Below the pieces are notes generated by a model. The model was not told the origin of the DNA, searched no databases, and saw only the letters and a list, made by a program, of their open reading frames with translations. Positions 27,009 through 35,717 of a DNA stretch of 64,000 nucleotides are shown here, one piece after another. Positions within the stretch are counted from its first letter, which is position 1. Every line of letters starts with the position of its first letter. The position numbers and the translations under genes were made by a program. Source of the stretch: Rhizobium sp. N324 (GTDB taxonomy: Bacteria; Pseudomonadota; Alphaproteobacteria; Rhizobiales; Rhizobiaceae); NCBI RefSeq assembly GCF_001664485.1, contig NZ_CP013632.1, forward strand, positions 343,834 through 407,833. The letters run 5' to 3'.

Positions 27009-29012
27009 TCAGCCTTCCAGCCACTTCACCTGATCGGCCGTCAGCCGGATGTCCAGCGCCGACAGGCTGTCCTCCAGCTCGGCAACGGTGCGCGGCCCAA
27101 TCAGCGGGATGACCGGGAAGGGCTGGGCGATCACATAGGCGAGCGCGATGTGGATCGGGTTGCGGCCGAGCTTGTTGGCCAGTTCGATGGCGCGGTCGCG
27201 GCGGCCGAAATTGCGCTCGGAATACCAGACCCGCACGATCTCCTCGTCATCCCGCTTGTCGCGGCCGGCGCGGTCGGTGAAGAAGCCGCGGCCCTGGCTC
27301 GACCAAGCAAAATTCGGGATCTGCTTCTCGTTCAGCCATTTCTTCCAGTCGTCGTCGGAGGCGGCGACGCAACCGGCCCAGATCGGATCGAGCATCTCGG
27401 CGAGCGAGAAGTTGTTGGAGAGCGCGGCCGGCGCCGCCTTGCCTGTCTTTTCGGCATAGGCGATCGCCTCGTCGAAACGCGCGCGTGTCCAGTTCGAGCC
27501 GCCGAAGATGCCACGGATGCGACCGCGCTTGACCTCGGCATCCATGGCATCGACGAACTCGCCGACCGGTACGTCGGTATTGTCGCGATGCATGAAATAG
27601 ATGTCGACATAATCGGTCTTCAGCCGGGCGAGCGACTGGTCGAGCTGCTTTGCGATCATATCGGGATAGCAGAGCGGCGAATGCGCGCCCTTGCCGATCA
27701 GCACGATCTCCTCGCGCGGCACCTTGCGGCTCGTGTGCCAGTCGCCGAAGATTGCCTCCGTCTTGCCCGCGCCATAGACATAGGCCGTGTCGAAGGCATT
27801 GCCGCCGGCCTCGTAGAAGGCGTCGAGCGTCAGCGAGGCGGCGGCGAAGTTCGGGAAGAACTCGAAGCCGAGCGTCACCACCGAGGCCGGCTTGGAAATG
27901 CCGGGGATCTGGCGCTGCGGAATGCTGTTGCCGCGCGTGACCGCGCCGCCGGCAATGTTGGCCGTGCGCTTCGCCGCCTTCTCGACGCCGTATTCGAGGC
28001 CGACCGAGGCGCGCCATTGGTCGAGCACGCGCAGGTTTCCGATCGAATCCGCCCAGCTCATGCCGGGGGCGCTGAATTCGGTTCTGCCGGCGCGGATGGC
28101 ATCGCCCGCCGCATCGGCTTCGAAGGAATAGAGCCAGCGATCTTCCTTGATCTCGGCTGTTTCCTGCTTGCCGCCCTTGAAGATCTCGATCTTGCCGATG
28201 CCGCCCTTATGGCCGGAGGCGAACCAGAAGTCGGCGACTTCGATCCGGCCTTCGGACCCGATGATGCGCAGCACGTTGTCCTGCTGCGCCATGATCGAGC
28301 AGGAGACTTCGGCGATGATCTCGTTCGGGAATTTGAGCACGGCCGAAGCCCATTCATCGACGCCGCTTTCGCCGAGATGAGCGACGCCGGAGACCTTTTC
28401 CGGTTCGAGGAAAGCTTTGCCTTCCGCCGCGCCCGCGATCAGCCGCGCCATCGAGACCGGATAGCCGCCGACATCGAGAATGCCGCCGCCGGCTGTATCG
28501 TTGGCGAACAGCCGGTGCTCCGGCCTGTAGCTGCCCATATTGAAGCCGAAGCTCGAGCGAATGATGCGGATGGTACCGATGACGCCGCTCTTGATGATCT
28601 CGACCAGCTTCTCCGTCTGCGGATGCACGCGGTACATGAAGGCTTCGCCAGCAAAGACGCCGGCCTTCTTGGCCTCGTAATAAACGGCTTCGGCATCATA
28701 GGCGGAAAGCGCGATCGGCTTTTCCACAAGGATATGCTTGCCGGCGCGCGCGGCCTTGATCGCCCATTCGGCATGGCCGGTATGGGGCACGGAAATATAG
28801 ACCGCATCAACCTCGGGGTCCGAAAGCAGCGCCTCGTAGCCGTTGACGATGCGGGCGCCGGGGAAGTTTTCTGCCAGTCCCGGCTTGGAAGGATTGCGGG
28901 TGGCGATCGCCACCAGTTTGCCGGTGCACGAATGGGCGACGCCGTCTGCAAAGGTGCGGGCGATGGTGCCGGGGCCGATGATGCCCCAGCGGATCGGTTG
29001 ATCGGAAGTCAT
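27009..29012 (-). CDS. Fused Gfo/Idh/MocA dehydrogenase - aldo/keto reductase
   Basis: A 667-residue two-domain oxidoreductase. Residues 1 to about 345 are a Gfo/Idh/MocA NAD(P)-dependent sugar dehydrogenase (Rossmann start WGIIGPGTIARTF, EKPIALS with the conserved Glu-Lys-Pro). From about 370 to the end is an aldo/keto reductase barrel with NAFDTAYVYGAGKTEAIFG (catalytic Asp and Tyr), IGKGAH (Lys) and YFMHRDN (His). No stop or frameshift separates them, so the fusion is real in the sequence. Last gene of the sugar ABC operon starting at 33193, 35 bases after the ATPase gene. Probably two consecutive redox steps on the imported sugar. Confidence 0.9.
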   Translation of the reverse strand: MTSDQPIRWGIIGPGTIARTFADGVAHSCTGKLVAIATRNPSKPGLAENFPGARIVNGYEALLSDPEVDAVYISVPHTGHAEWAIKAARAGKHILVEKPIALSAYDAEAVYYEAKKAGVFAGEAFMYRVHPQTEKLVEIIKSGVIGTIRIIRSSFGFNMGSYRPEHRLFANDTAGGGILDVGGYPVSMARLIAGAAEGKAFLEPEKVSGVAHLGESGVDEWASAVLKFPNEIIAEVSCSIMAQQDNVLRIIGSEGRIEVADFWFASGHKGGIGKIEIFKGGKQETAEIKEDRWLYSFEADAAGDAIRAGRTEFSAPGMSWADSIGNLRVLDQWRASVGLEYGVEKAAKRTANIAGGAVTRGNSIPQRQIPGISKPASVVTLGFEFFPNFAAASLTLDAFYEAGGNAFDTAYVYGAGKTEAIFGDWHTSRKVPREEIVLIGKGAHSPLCYPDMIAKQLDQSLARLKTDYVDIYFMHRDNTDVPVGEFVDAMDAEVKRGRIRGIFGGSNWTRARFDEAIAYAEKTGKAAPAALSNNFSLAEMLDPIWAGCVAASDDDWKKWLNEKQIPNFAWSSQGRGFFTDRAGRDKRDDEEIVRVWYSERNFGRRDRAIELANKLGRNPIHIALAYVIAQPFPVIPLIGPRTVAELEDSLSALDIRLTADQVKWLEG

Positions 29013-29047
29013 GGAAGCCTCTTTCGTCTTTCTGCCTTGGGAGGGGT

Positions 29048-30130
29048 TTAGCGAAGCCGTTTGCCGGCGCCGTCGAAAAGGAATGTGTGGCGTGCGGGAA
29101 GGCCGACGGTCAGCGTCTCGCGATTGCCGGCGGTGCGCGATTCCGGCCGCTCGATGATCAGCTGCTCGCTGCCGATGGCGGCATAGATGTAGCTGGTGTT
29201 GCCGAGATGCTCGGCGACGTCGATGGCGACGGTAAGATCAGCGTCACCCATGCCGGCATCGACGAAATGTTCGGGACGAATGCCGAGCGTCACCTTTGCA
29301 CCTGTCTCGATCGGAGCGGCGACGGGCAGCGGCAGGCGCATATTGGCATCGCTTTCCAGCGCGATCACCGCCCTGCCCGGCTGGGCCTCGACCACCACTG
29401 CCTTCAGGAAATTCATCTTCGGTGAGCCGACGAACCCGGCGACGAACTGGTTGGCGGGATCGTCGTAAAGATCGAGCGGGGCGCCGATCTGCTCGATATT
29501 GCCGGCGCGCAACACGACGATCCTGTCGGCGAGCGTCATCGCCTCCGTTTGGTCGTGGGTGACGTAGATCATCGTCGTACCGAGTTTCTTGTGCAGCCTG
29601 GAAATCTCGACACGCATTTGCACGCGCAGTTCGGCATCGAGGTTTGACAAGGGCTCGTCGAACAGGAACACCTCCGGTTCGCGGACGATGGCGCGACCGA
29701 TTGCAACGCGCTGGCGCTGGCCACCGGAAAGCTGCTTCGGCCGCCGCTTCATCAGCTCGGTGATCTGCAGGATCTCGGCGACATGGCTCACGCGCCGCTC
29801 GGTATCGGCCTTCGGATTGCCGTTCATCCGCAGGCCGAAGCTCAAGTTTTCCTCGACGGTCAGGTGCGGATAGAGCGCATAGGACTGGAAGACCATGGCG
29901 ATGCCGCGATCGGCGGGCTCGACGTCATTGACGACCCTGCCACCAATCTGAAGCTCGCCTGAAGTAATGTCCTCGAGACCGGCAATCATCCGCAGCAGCG
30001 TGGACTTGCCGCAGCCGGAGGGGCCGACGAAGACGACGAATTCGCCGTCCTTGACCTCAAGATTGGCGCCATGGATGATCTCAAAGCCGCCGAAGCGCTT
30101 GACGATATTGCTGAGTGAAAGCTCTGCCAT
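29048..30130 (-). CDS. UgpC/MalK-type ABC transporter ATP-binding protein
   Basis: CUT1-class ATPase of 360 residues for the adjacent sugar permeases. Walker [10 protein letters not shown], signature [15 protein letters not shown], Walker [13 protein letters not shown] and switch YVTHDQ, followed by the TOBE/OB domain. It begins 12 bases after the permease gene. Paralogous to the ATPase at 11376-12431. Confidence 0.94.
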   Translation of the reverse strand: MAELSLSNIVKRFGGFEIIHGANLEVKDGEFVVFVGPSGCGKSTLLRMIAGLEDITSGELQIGGRVVNDVEPADRGIAMVFQSYALYPHLTVEENLSFGLRMNGNPKADTERRVSHVAEILQITELMKRRPKQLSGGQRQRVAIGRAIVREPEVFLFDEPLSNLDAELRVQMRVEISRLHKKLGTTMIYVTHDQTEAMTLADRIVVLRAGNIEQIGAPLDLYDDPANQFVAGFVGSPKMNFLKAVVVEAQPGRAVIALESDANMRLPLPVAAPIETGAKVTLGIRPEHFVDAGMGDADLTVAIDVAEHLGNTSYIYAAIGSEQLIIERPESRTAGNRETLTVGLPARHTFLFDGAGKRLR

Positions 30131-30142
30131 GCAGCCTCCCGT

Positions 30143-30979
30143 TTACTTGATTGCGCCGGCGGCGATGCCGGCGATGAAATGGCGCTGGAGAGCCACGAAG
30201 ATGACGAGGATTGGCGCCGTTAGCAGCACCGCTCCAGCCATGATGCCGCCCCAGGAGACCTTGGTGAGGCCGATCAGCGTTCCTAATGCCACGGGCGCCG
30301 TCATCATTCCCGGTTTGGAATTGATGAGGAGCGGCCAGAGGTAGTTGTTCCACGAGGCGAGGAAGAGGATGATCGCCAAGGCCGCCATGGTCGGGCGCGC
30401 CAACGGCAAGGCGATGCGCAGAAAGATCTGCCATTCCTTGACGCCCTCGACGCGGGCCGCATCGAAAAGCTCGCCCGGCATCATCGAGAAGGATTGCCGC
30501 ATGAACAGCACGCCGAGCGAGTTGAACAGTGGCGGCACGATGAGTGCCACCCAGGTGTTAGCAAGCCGGAACTCGCGCGCAACCATGATGAATTGCGGGA
30601 TGACGACCACGGAGAAAGGCAGCGTGATCGTGCCGATGATGATGGCGATGACGATGGAGCGGCCGACGAAACGATAACGCGCCAGCGCCCAACCGGCCAT
30701 CGAGGTCAGCATCACCGACAGGAAAGTATAGATAATCGCGACGCCGACGGAGATCACCATGGCGCCGACGAAATCGGTGTCTGCCTGCAGGTTCTTGAAA
30801 TTCTCGATGAAGTTGGTGGATGGCCAGAGCACGATGTCGGGGCTGAAGATGCCGTTATCGGGCATTGTGGAGAAGACGAACATCATCCAGAGCGGAAATA
30901 GCCAGATTACTGCAAGCGGCGCCAGTGCGGCGTGCAACGCGATCCGGCGCATGAGAAGGGATTGCGACCTGGATTTCAT
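30143..30979 (-). CDS. Sugar ABC transporter permease (MalG class)
   Basis: A 278-residue inner-membrane permease. The ATPase-docking EAA loop is LFDAARVEGVKEWQIFLRIALPLARP. The ATG at 30979 overlaps the stop of the upstream permease by four bases; longer in-frame starts would lie wholly within that gene. Works with the 30976-31839 product. Confidence 0.92.
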   Translation of the reverse strand: MKSRSQSLLMRRIALHAALAPLAVIWLFPLWMMFVFSTMPDNGIFSPDIVLWPSTNFIENFKNLQADTDFVGAMVISVGVAIIYTFLSVMLTSMAGWALARYRFVGRSIVIAIIIGTITLPFSVVVIPQFIMVAREFRLANTWVALIVPPLFNSLGVLFMRQSFSMMPGELFDAARVEGVKEWQIFLRIALPLARPTMAALAIILFLASWNNYLWPLLINSKPGMMTAPVALGTLIGLTKVSWGGIMAGAVLLTAPILVIFVALQRHFIAGIAAGAIK

Positions 30980-31839
30980 TTCGGATCCCTCCCGACCCAG
31001 AGATTGAGAAGCGAGATGACCACGGCAAGCGCCGCCATCGTATAGGCGATCGCCGAGGCGTAGCCGAAGTTCAGCGAGGTGAAGCCCTGGCGGTAGAGCA
31101 ACAAGCCAAGGGTCTCCGTGCCACCGCCCGGACCACCGCGATTGGTAATCAGGAAGGGCTCGGTGAAGAGCTGCATGGTGCCGATCACCGAGAGCACCAC
31201 ACAAAAGAGGATGATCGGTTTCAGAAGCGGCAAGGTGATATGAAAGAACTGCTGTACCTTGCTCACCCGGTCGAGCGTCGCTGCCTCGTAGACATCGTCC
31301 GGAATCGACTGCAGGCCGGCAAGGATGATGATGGCGTTATAGCCCGCCCAGCGCCATGTGACGGCGAGGATGATCAGCGCCATGGCGGCATTGGCATTGT
31401 CGAACCAGGACACCGGGCTGAAGCCGACGGCGGAGATCAGCTTGTTGATGATGCCAAAATCGAGGCTGAACATCAGCCGGAATACCGCTGCATAGGCGAC
31501 CTCGCCGACGACGACGGGCGCGAAGAAAGCAAAGCGGAAGAGCGGGCGCGCTTTCAAGAGCGGCGAATTGAGCATCACGGCCATGACAGTCGCAAGACCA
31601 ATCATGACCGGCACCTGGATCACCAGGATAATCAGCGTGTTATAAAGCGCATTATAGAAGGCCGGGTCGTAGAACAGCCGCCCCCAATTGGCCTGGAAAC
31701 TGTATTTCCATGGGTTGATGCGGGTGTTCTGAAAGGAAATCAGGAACGAATTGATGATCGGCCAGACCCAGAAGGTGGCAAAGACCAGCAGATAGGGTGC
31801 AAGGAACGCATAAGCGCTCCGGGTTCTGAACGGCATCAA
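30976..31839 (-). CDS. Sugar ABC transporter permease (MalF class)
   Basis: A 287-residue permease with six hydrophobic segments beginning RSAYAFLAPYLLVFATFWVWPI and an EAA loop VYEAATLDRVSKVQQFFHITLPLLKP. Unlike the permease at 13276 it has no enlarged extracytoplasmic insert. It follows the binding-protein gene after an 80-base gap containing a hairpin. Confidence 0.92.
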   Translation of the reverse strand: MMPFRTRSAYAFLAPYLLVFATFWVWPIINSFLISFQNTRINPWKYSFQANWGRLFYDPAFYNALYNTLIILVIQVPVMIGLATVMAVMLNSPLLKARPLFRFAFFAPVVVGEVAYAAVFRLMFSLDFGIINKLISAVGFSPVSWFDNANAAMALIILAVTWRWAGYNAIIILAGLQSIPDDVYEAATLDRVSKVQQFFHITLPLLKPIILFCVVLSVIGTMQLFTEPFLITNRGGPGGGTETLGLLLYRQGFTSLNFGYASAIAYTMAALAVVISLLNLWVGRDPK

Positions 31840-31888
31840 GCCTCCTCCTCACGAACGAATGACCGGCCGCCTTGCAAGCCGGGAGAAA

Positions 31889-31910
31889 GCCGGGCGCTGA
31901 AGCGCCCGGC
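31889..31910 (-). other. Intercistronic hairpin behind the binding-protein gene
   Basis: GCCGGGCGCT and AGCGCCCGGC form a perfect 10-bp stem with a 2-base centre, nine bases after the binding-protein stop and 50 bases before the permease start. There is no T-tract. It probably protects the upstream message or partly attenuates readthrough. Confidence 0.6.
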
Positions 31911-31918
31911 ATCGTCAT

Positions 31919-33193
31919 TCATTGCGCCACTGGAAGCCCGGTCGCCGAAGCGATCTGCTTGGCGGCGTCATCGAGGGCTGCCTTCGCGTCCGGATAACCG
32001 CCGGCGAAGAACTTGGTCTGCGTTGCCTTGAAGATGGCTTCGGCATCGCTCTGGAAAGCGGTACCGCGGCTCGGCACGATCTTCGGCAGCGTCGCCAGGA
32101 TATCGGCCCAGACCTTCTGGCCGCCCCAATACGGCTGCGGTTCGCTGATGAAGGGGTCCTTCTCAGCCGAGAGCAGCGACGGCACCAGGCCGAATTCCTT
32201 CAGCATGGTGATCTGGCCCTCATTGGTGCCGAGGGCGTAGTTGACGAATTTCCAGGCGGCTTCCTTGTTTGCCGAGGTTGCCGAAATGGCGAGCGACGAA
32301 CCGCCGAGATTGGCCGCATGCGGGCCGTCGGCCGTCAGGCTCGGCATCCTGTAGACGCCCCACTTGCCCTTGAGATCGGGAGAGGTCGAGCGCACGGTGC
32401 CTTCATACCAGCCGCCATAGAGCTGGCTCGCGGCCTTGCCGGCGGTATTGGCCTGGATCTTTTCATCCCAGTTGGCTGCCGTCAGCGTGCCGGCATCCTT
32501 CATTTCCTTCACCTTCTGCAGCGAGGCGACGCAGGCCGGTTGGTTGATGGTGATATTCTGGCCGTCGGTCGAGTAATAACCGCAGCCCTGTTCATTGGCG
32601 ATCATGCGAAACCATTCGCTGTCGCCGTTGAAGTCGGCCTGGGCCATGACGACGCCGGGATTGGCGGCGGAAATCTTCTTGCCCGCAGCAATGAAATCGT
32701 CCCAGGTGCTGATGGTGCTCGGATCGACACCGGCCTTTTCGTACATGTCGCGGCGGTAAAAGACGGCGACAGGACCGGAATCCCACGGCATGGCATAGGC
32801 GACGTCGCCGACTTCGAGCTCGGTGCGCTTGAAGTCAGGGAATTTCGCTTGGATCTCGGGGGTGTAACCGAGCTCCTTCAAATTGGCGAAGCAATCCGGG
32901 AAACGGCTCCAGAAGATTTCAGCCTCGAAATTTTCGATGCTGACGATGTCAGGCAGGCCGTCGCCGCCGGCGGCGCAGGCAGCCAGCGTCTTGTCGAAGA
33001 CCTGGCTGTTGCCGAGGTCCTCGACAGTGATCTTGATATCGGGAAACTGTTTGTTGAAGCCCGGAAGCGTGGACTTCAAGGCCGATGCGGCGACATTCCA
33101 GCTCCAGATAGTGAGATTGGCCGACTCAGCGAATGCGGAGCCGGAAGCAAGCAGTGCGACAGCTGCGGTCGCAGCGAGAAGTTTGAAGCGCAT
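31919..33193 (-). CDS. Periplasmic sugar-binding protein
   Basis: Extracellular solute-binding protein, family 1, 424 residues, with a signal peptide (MRFKLLAATAAVALLASGSAFA, cleavage before ESANLT). First gene of the operon 33193 to 27009. GGAGGATTTTCA precedes the ATG. The ligand is probably a sugar, from the transporter class and the terminal sugar dehydrogenase fusion. The AraC regulator at 33280 is transcribed divergently. Confidence 0.92.
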   Translation of the reverse strand: MRFKLLAATAAVALLASGSAFAESANLTIWSWNVAASALKSTLPGFNKQFPDIKITVEDLGNSQVFDKTLAACAAGGDGLPDIVSIENFEAEIFWSRFPDCFANLKELGYTPEIQAKFPDFKRTELEVGDVAYAMPWDSGPVAVFYRRDMYEKAGVDPSTISTWDDFIAAGKKISAANPGVVMAQADFNGDSEWFRMIANEQGCGYYSTDGQNITINQPACVASLQKVKEMKDAGTLTAANWDEKIQANTAGKAASQLYGGWYEGTVRSTSPDLKGKWGVYRMPSLTADGPHAANLGGSSLAISATSANKEAAWKFVNYALGTNEGQITMLKEFGLVPSLLSAEKDPFISEPQPYWGGQKVWADILATLPKIVPSRGTAFQSDAEAIFKATQTKFFAGGYPDAKAALDDAAKQIASATGLPVAQ

Positions 33194-33279
33194 TGAAAAT
33201 CCTCCCTTTTCAATTGCCGATCTTTCACGAACGCGGTTAGACTAACTGCAAGGGAGCGGCTGTCTCCTAAAAAGGGAAT

Positions 33280-34200
33280 ATGGATTTGGCGGAAAGTAAG
33301 GTCGGCACGAGTGCAATCTATCAGCCCGGCGCAAGCAGCATCGAGGGTTCGCCGACGGCGCTGCAGATGTTTCATGACCATCCGCTCGTCATGGCCATGC
33401 CGCACTGGCATGCGCAGGTTGAGGTCAACTTCGTCATGCGGGGCACTGTCCATTATCGAATGAGCGACCACGAATTTCGGCTGAACGCCGGCGAAATGTG
33501 CCTCTTCTGGGGGGGGCAGCCGCATCAGATGGACGAATCCTCGGATGATTCGCTCTATGCCGGCGCCCATCTGCCGCTCATTTATTTTTTCCGGCTGCGT
33601 CTGCCGATCAGTATTTCCAGCCGGCTGATGAAGGGCGAGACGCTGCTGACCTCGGCGACCGATGCCGCCGACAACGAGAATTTTGCCCGCTGGTTCCGCT
33701 ATTCCAAGTCCGGCGATTCCGCCAAGGCCCAGCACGCGGTCGACGAATTGCTGCTCCGCATCGAGCGCATCGCGCTCGAACCCTATTCGATGACGACATC
33801 GAAGACGGTCGCCAGCCTGGAAGGCGATCAGCCGCATCCGAATTCCTCGCGCAGCGTTGCGCGCATGTGCGATTTCATCGCCGCCAATTTCCTGCACGAC
33901 ATCGATTCGGTCGATATCGCCCGTGCCGCCGACCTGCATCCGAAATATGCGATGAACCTGTTCAAGCGATCGACCGGCATGACGCTCAGCAAATATGTGA
34001 CGCTGCTCAGGCTGTCGCGCGCCCAGGCGATGCTGATGAGCGAAGGCGCCAATGTGCTGACGGTGGCAATGGACAGCGGCTTCGGCTCGATCAGCGCCTT
34101 CAACAAATCCTTCCGCCACATCGCCGGCATGTCGCCATCGGACTTCCGCCGCGATATCCGGCTCGTGACGACGGTGCCCGCCGGCGCCTTCCGGAACTGA
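33280..34200 (+). CDS. AraC family transcriptional regulator
   Basis: A 306-residue regulator with an N-terminal cupin-like sensing domain (HWHAQVEVNFVMRGTVHYRM, GEMCLFWGGQPHQM) and two C-terminal helix-turn-helix motifs at about residues 190-295 (IDSVDIARAADLHPKYAMNLFKRS and VLTVAMDSGFGSISAFNKSFRHIAGMSPSDFRR). AAAGGGA stands before the ATG. Divergent to the sugar ABC operon, which it most probably activates. It is unlikely to control the guanidine operon that follows. Confidence 0.92.
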   Translation: MDLAESKVGTSAIYQPGASSIEGSPTALQMFHDHPLVMAMPHWHAQVEVNFVMRGTVHYRMSDHEFRLNAGEMCLFWGGQPHQMDESSDDSLYAGAHLPLIYFFRLRLPISISSRLMKGETLLTSATDAADNENFARWFRYSKSGDSAKAQHAVDELLLRIERIALEPYSMTTSKTVASLEGDQPHPNSSRSVARMCDFIAANFLHDIDSVDIARAADLHPKYAMNLFKRSTGMTLSKYVTLLRLSRAQAMLMSEGANVLTVAMDSGFGSISAFNKSFRHIAGMSPSDFRRDIRLVTTVPAGAFRN

Positions 34201-34278
34201 AGCGTCGCAACGTTTCAGGTTCGCTGCGCGCGCTCCTCCTTCTTCCGAGCAAAAAAACAGCCTATGGTGACGGCAGGC

Positions 34279-34310
34279 TGCGCACATTTTTTGCGCAAGT
34301 GCATGCGCAA
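34279..34310. promoter_or_regulatory. Three TGCGCA repeats upstream of a sigma-54 promoter (candidate enhancer sites)
   Basis: TGCGCA occurs at 34279, 34292 and 34304, spaced 13 and 12 bases. The last two make a perfect inverted repeat, TTGCGCA-N6-TGCGCAA. The array lies about 85-115 bases upstream of the predicted sigma-54 start, the normal distance for an enhancer-binding protein. The pattern resembles NtrC half-sites (TGCAC...GTGCA) but spacing is one or two bases longer than the classical 17-bp site, so the identity of the activator is open. Confidence 0.45.
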
Positions 34311-34368
34311 TGCGATGGCGCCACGGGCGGCGCCATGATGCCTCCAGTGAAATCAATGATTTGGAACC

Positions 34369-34384
34369 TGGCACGCCGCTTGCT
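34369..34384 (+). promoter_or_regulatory. Sigma-54 (RpoN) promoter of the guanidine operon
   Basis: TGGCAC-GCCGC-TTGCT matches the -24/-12 consensus TGGCAC-N5-TTGCW exactly. Transcription should begin near 34395, immediately before the conserved riboswitch core. This links guanidine use to nitrogen control. Confidence 0.8.
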
Positions 34385-34395
34385 TCGATATTTGC

Positions 34396-34505
34396 AGAGT
34401 TGGTGGCTAGGGTTCCGGCGTCGCAAGGCGTGACTGGTCCGAGAGCTGCCACCGGCAGGGGAGACATCCTGCCGGGTGCACGGCGGGATAAAAACCCGGG
34501 AGACC
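34396..34505 (+). ncRNA. Guanidine-I riboswitch (ykkC class)
   Basis: The leader carries the conserved blocks of the ykkC/guanidine-I aptamer in order: CTAGGGTTCCG at 34407-34417, ACTGGTCCGAGAG at 34433-34445, and ACGGCGGGATAAAA leading to CCCGGGAGA, ending at 34503. Between the last two, GGCAGG and CCTGCC form the variable hairpin. Guanidinium binding to this class switches on downstream genes. An intrinsic terminator follows directly. Edges are approximate. Confidence 0.92.
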
Positions 34506-34514
34506 TCGTAAGCC

Positions 34515-34556
34515 AAGGGATTGGCGGCACGATGGTTCTTTGCCGATCCCTTTTTG
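34515..34556 (+). terminator. Riboswitch-controlled terminator
   Basis: AAGGGAT-TGG-CGGCA pairs with TGCCG-ATCCCTT (12 pairs with a 3-base bulge), followed by TTTT. It sits between the aptamer and the first gene (34581), so ligand-free RNA should terminate here. Its 5' arm begins at AGCCAA, which can alternatively pair with TTGG near the 5' edge of the aptamer; this antiterminator logic is inference. Confidence 0.75.
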
Positions 34557-34580
34557 ATGAAAAGCAAAAGGGGAATTTCA

Positions 34581-35654
34581 ATGCAGACTTTTTCGAAACT
34601 TCTTTCCATCACCGCACTGACGGCATCCTTGGCGCTGGGCCTCGGCTCCATCGCAAAAGCCGAACAGAAGACCGATTTCAAGGTTGCCTGGTCGATCTAT
34701 GTCGGTTGGATGCCTTGGGGCTATGCCGCCGATCACGGCATCGTCAAGAAATGGGCTGACAAATACGGCATCAAGATCGAGGTCACCCAGTTCAACGACT
34801 ACGTCGAATCGATGAACCAGTATACGGCCGGTGCCTTCGATGCCGTGACTCTCACCAATATGGACGGACTGTCGATCCCGGCCGCCGGCGGCGTGGATAC
34901 CACAGCCGTGATCGTCGGCGACTTTTCGAACGGCAATGACGCGGTCATCCTGAAAGACAAGGCGAGCCTTGCCGACATCAAGGGCCAGAACGTCAATCTC
35001 GTCGAATTCTCCGTCTCGCACTATCTGCTGGCCCGGGCGCTCGAAAGCACCAAGATGACCGAGCGCGACGTCAAAGTGGTCAACACCTCCGATGCCGACA
35101 TGGTCGCTGCCTACAAGACGGCTGACGTAACGGCTGTCGTCACCTGGAATCCGCTGGTCTCGACCATCCTCGAAGATCCCACGGCCAAGAAAGTGTTCGA
35201 CAGTTCGCAGGTGCCGGGCGAAATCATCGACCTGATGGTCGCCAACACCGGCGTGCTGAAGGACAACCCGAATTTCGGCAAGGCGCTTGCCGGCATCTGG
35301 TATGAGACGGCAGCGCTGCTGACATCAGACAGCGCCGACGGCAAGGCTGCGCGCGAGGCGATGGGCCAGGCATCGGGCACCGATCTCAAGGGCTTCGAAT
35401 CCCAGCTTGCCGCCACTAAGCTGTTTGCCAAGCCGGCCGATGCGGTTGCTTTTACCGCGTCGGGCAGCCTGCCGAAGACGATGGATCTCGTCCGCACCTT
35501 CCTGTTCGAAAAGGGTCTGCTCGGCAGCGGCGCGCCGTCCGCTGATGTGATCGGCATCGAAATGCCGGATGGCAAGGTTCTCGGCGACAACGGCAACATC
35601 AAGCTGCGCTTTACCGAGACCTACATGAAGGCGGCCGCCGACGCTTCGCTCTGA
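34581..35654 (+). CDS. Binding protein of guanidine-operon ABC transporter
   Basis: Periplasmic NitT/TauT-like binding protein (357 residues), of the type annotated as urea-carboxylase-associated ABC transporter substrate-binding protein. Signal peptide of about 27 residues (cleavage after SIAKA), then KVAWSIYVGWMPWGYAADHGIVKKWADKYG, characteristic of the family. The ATG at 34581 has AAGGGGAATTTCA before it; earlier in-frame starts fall inside the riboswitch terminator. Given the riboswitch, the ligand is probably guanidinium or a guanidine-yielding compound. Confidence 0.92.
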   Translation: MQTFSKLLSITALTASLALGLGSIAKAEQKTDFKVAWSIYVGWMPWGYAADHGIVKKWADKYGIKIEVTQFNDYVESMNQYTAGAFDAVTLTNMDGLSIPAAGGVDTTAVIVGDFSNGNDAVILKDKASLADIKGQNVNLVEFSVSHYLLARALESTKMTERDVKVVNTSDADMVAAYKTADVTAVVTWNPLVSTILEDPTAKKVFDSSQVPGEIIDLMVANTGVLKDNPNFGKALAGIWYETAALLTSDSADGKAAREAMGQASGTDLKGFESQLAATKLFAKPADAVAFTASGSLPKTMDLVRTFLFEKGLLGSGAPSADVIGIEMPDGKVLGDNGNIKLRFTETYMKAAADASL

Positions 35655-35668
35655 GCAATCTTCGAGCA

Positions 35669-35691
35669 GCGGCGTGGCTTGTCCACGCCGC
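35669..35691 (+). other. Intercistronic hairpin behind the binding-protein gene
   Basis: GCGGCGTGG and CCACGCCGC form a perfect 9-bp stem with a CTTGT loop, 14 bases after the binding-protein stop and 26 bases before the permease start. No T-tract. Same arrangement as at 14601, 31889 and 53764. Confidence 0.6.
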
Positions 35692-35717
35692 CATCCTTCA
35701 TCAGCGGAGCTTCTCTC

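Noticed and set aside
31922..33196. 424-codon forward frame opposite the sugar-binding protein gene
   Set aside because: Mirror frame of the real gene, a GC-rich codon artefact; no ribosome site or domain.
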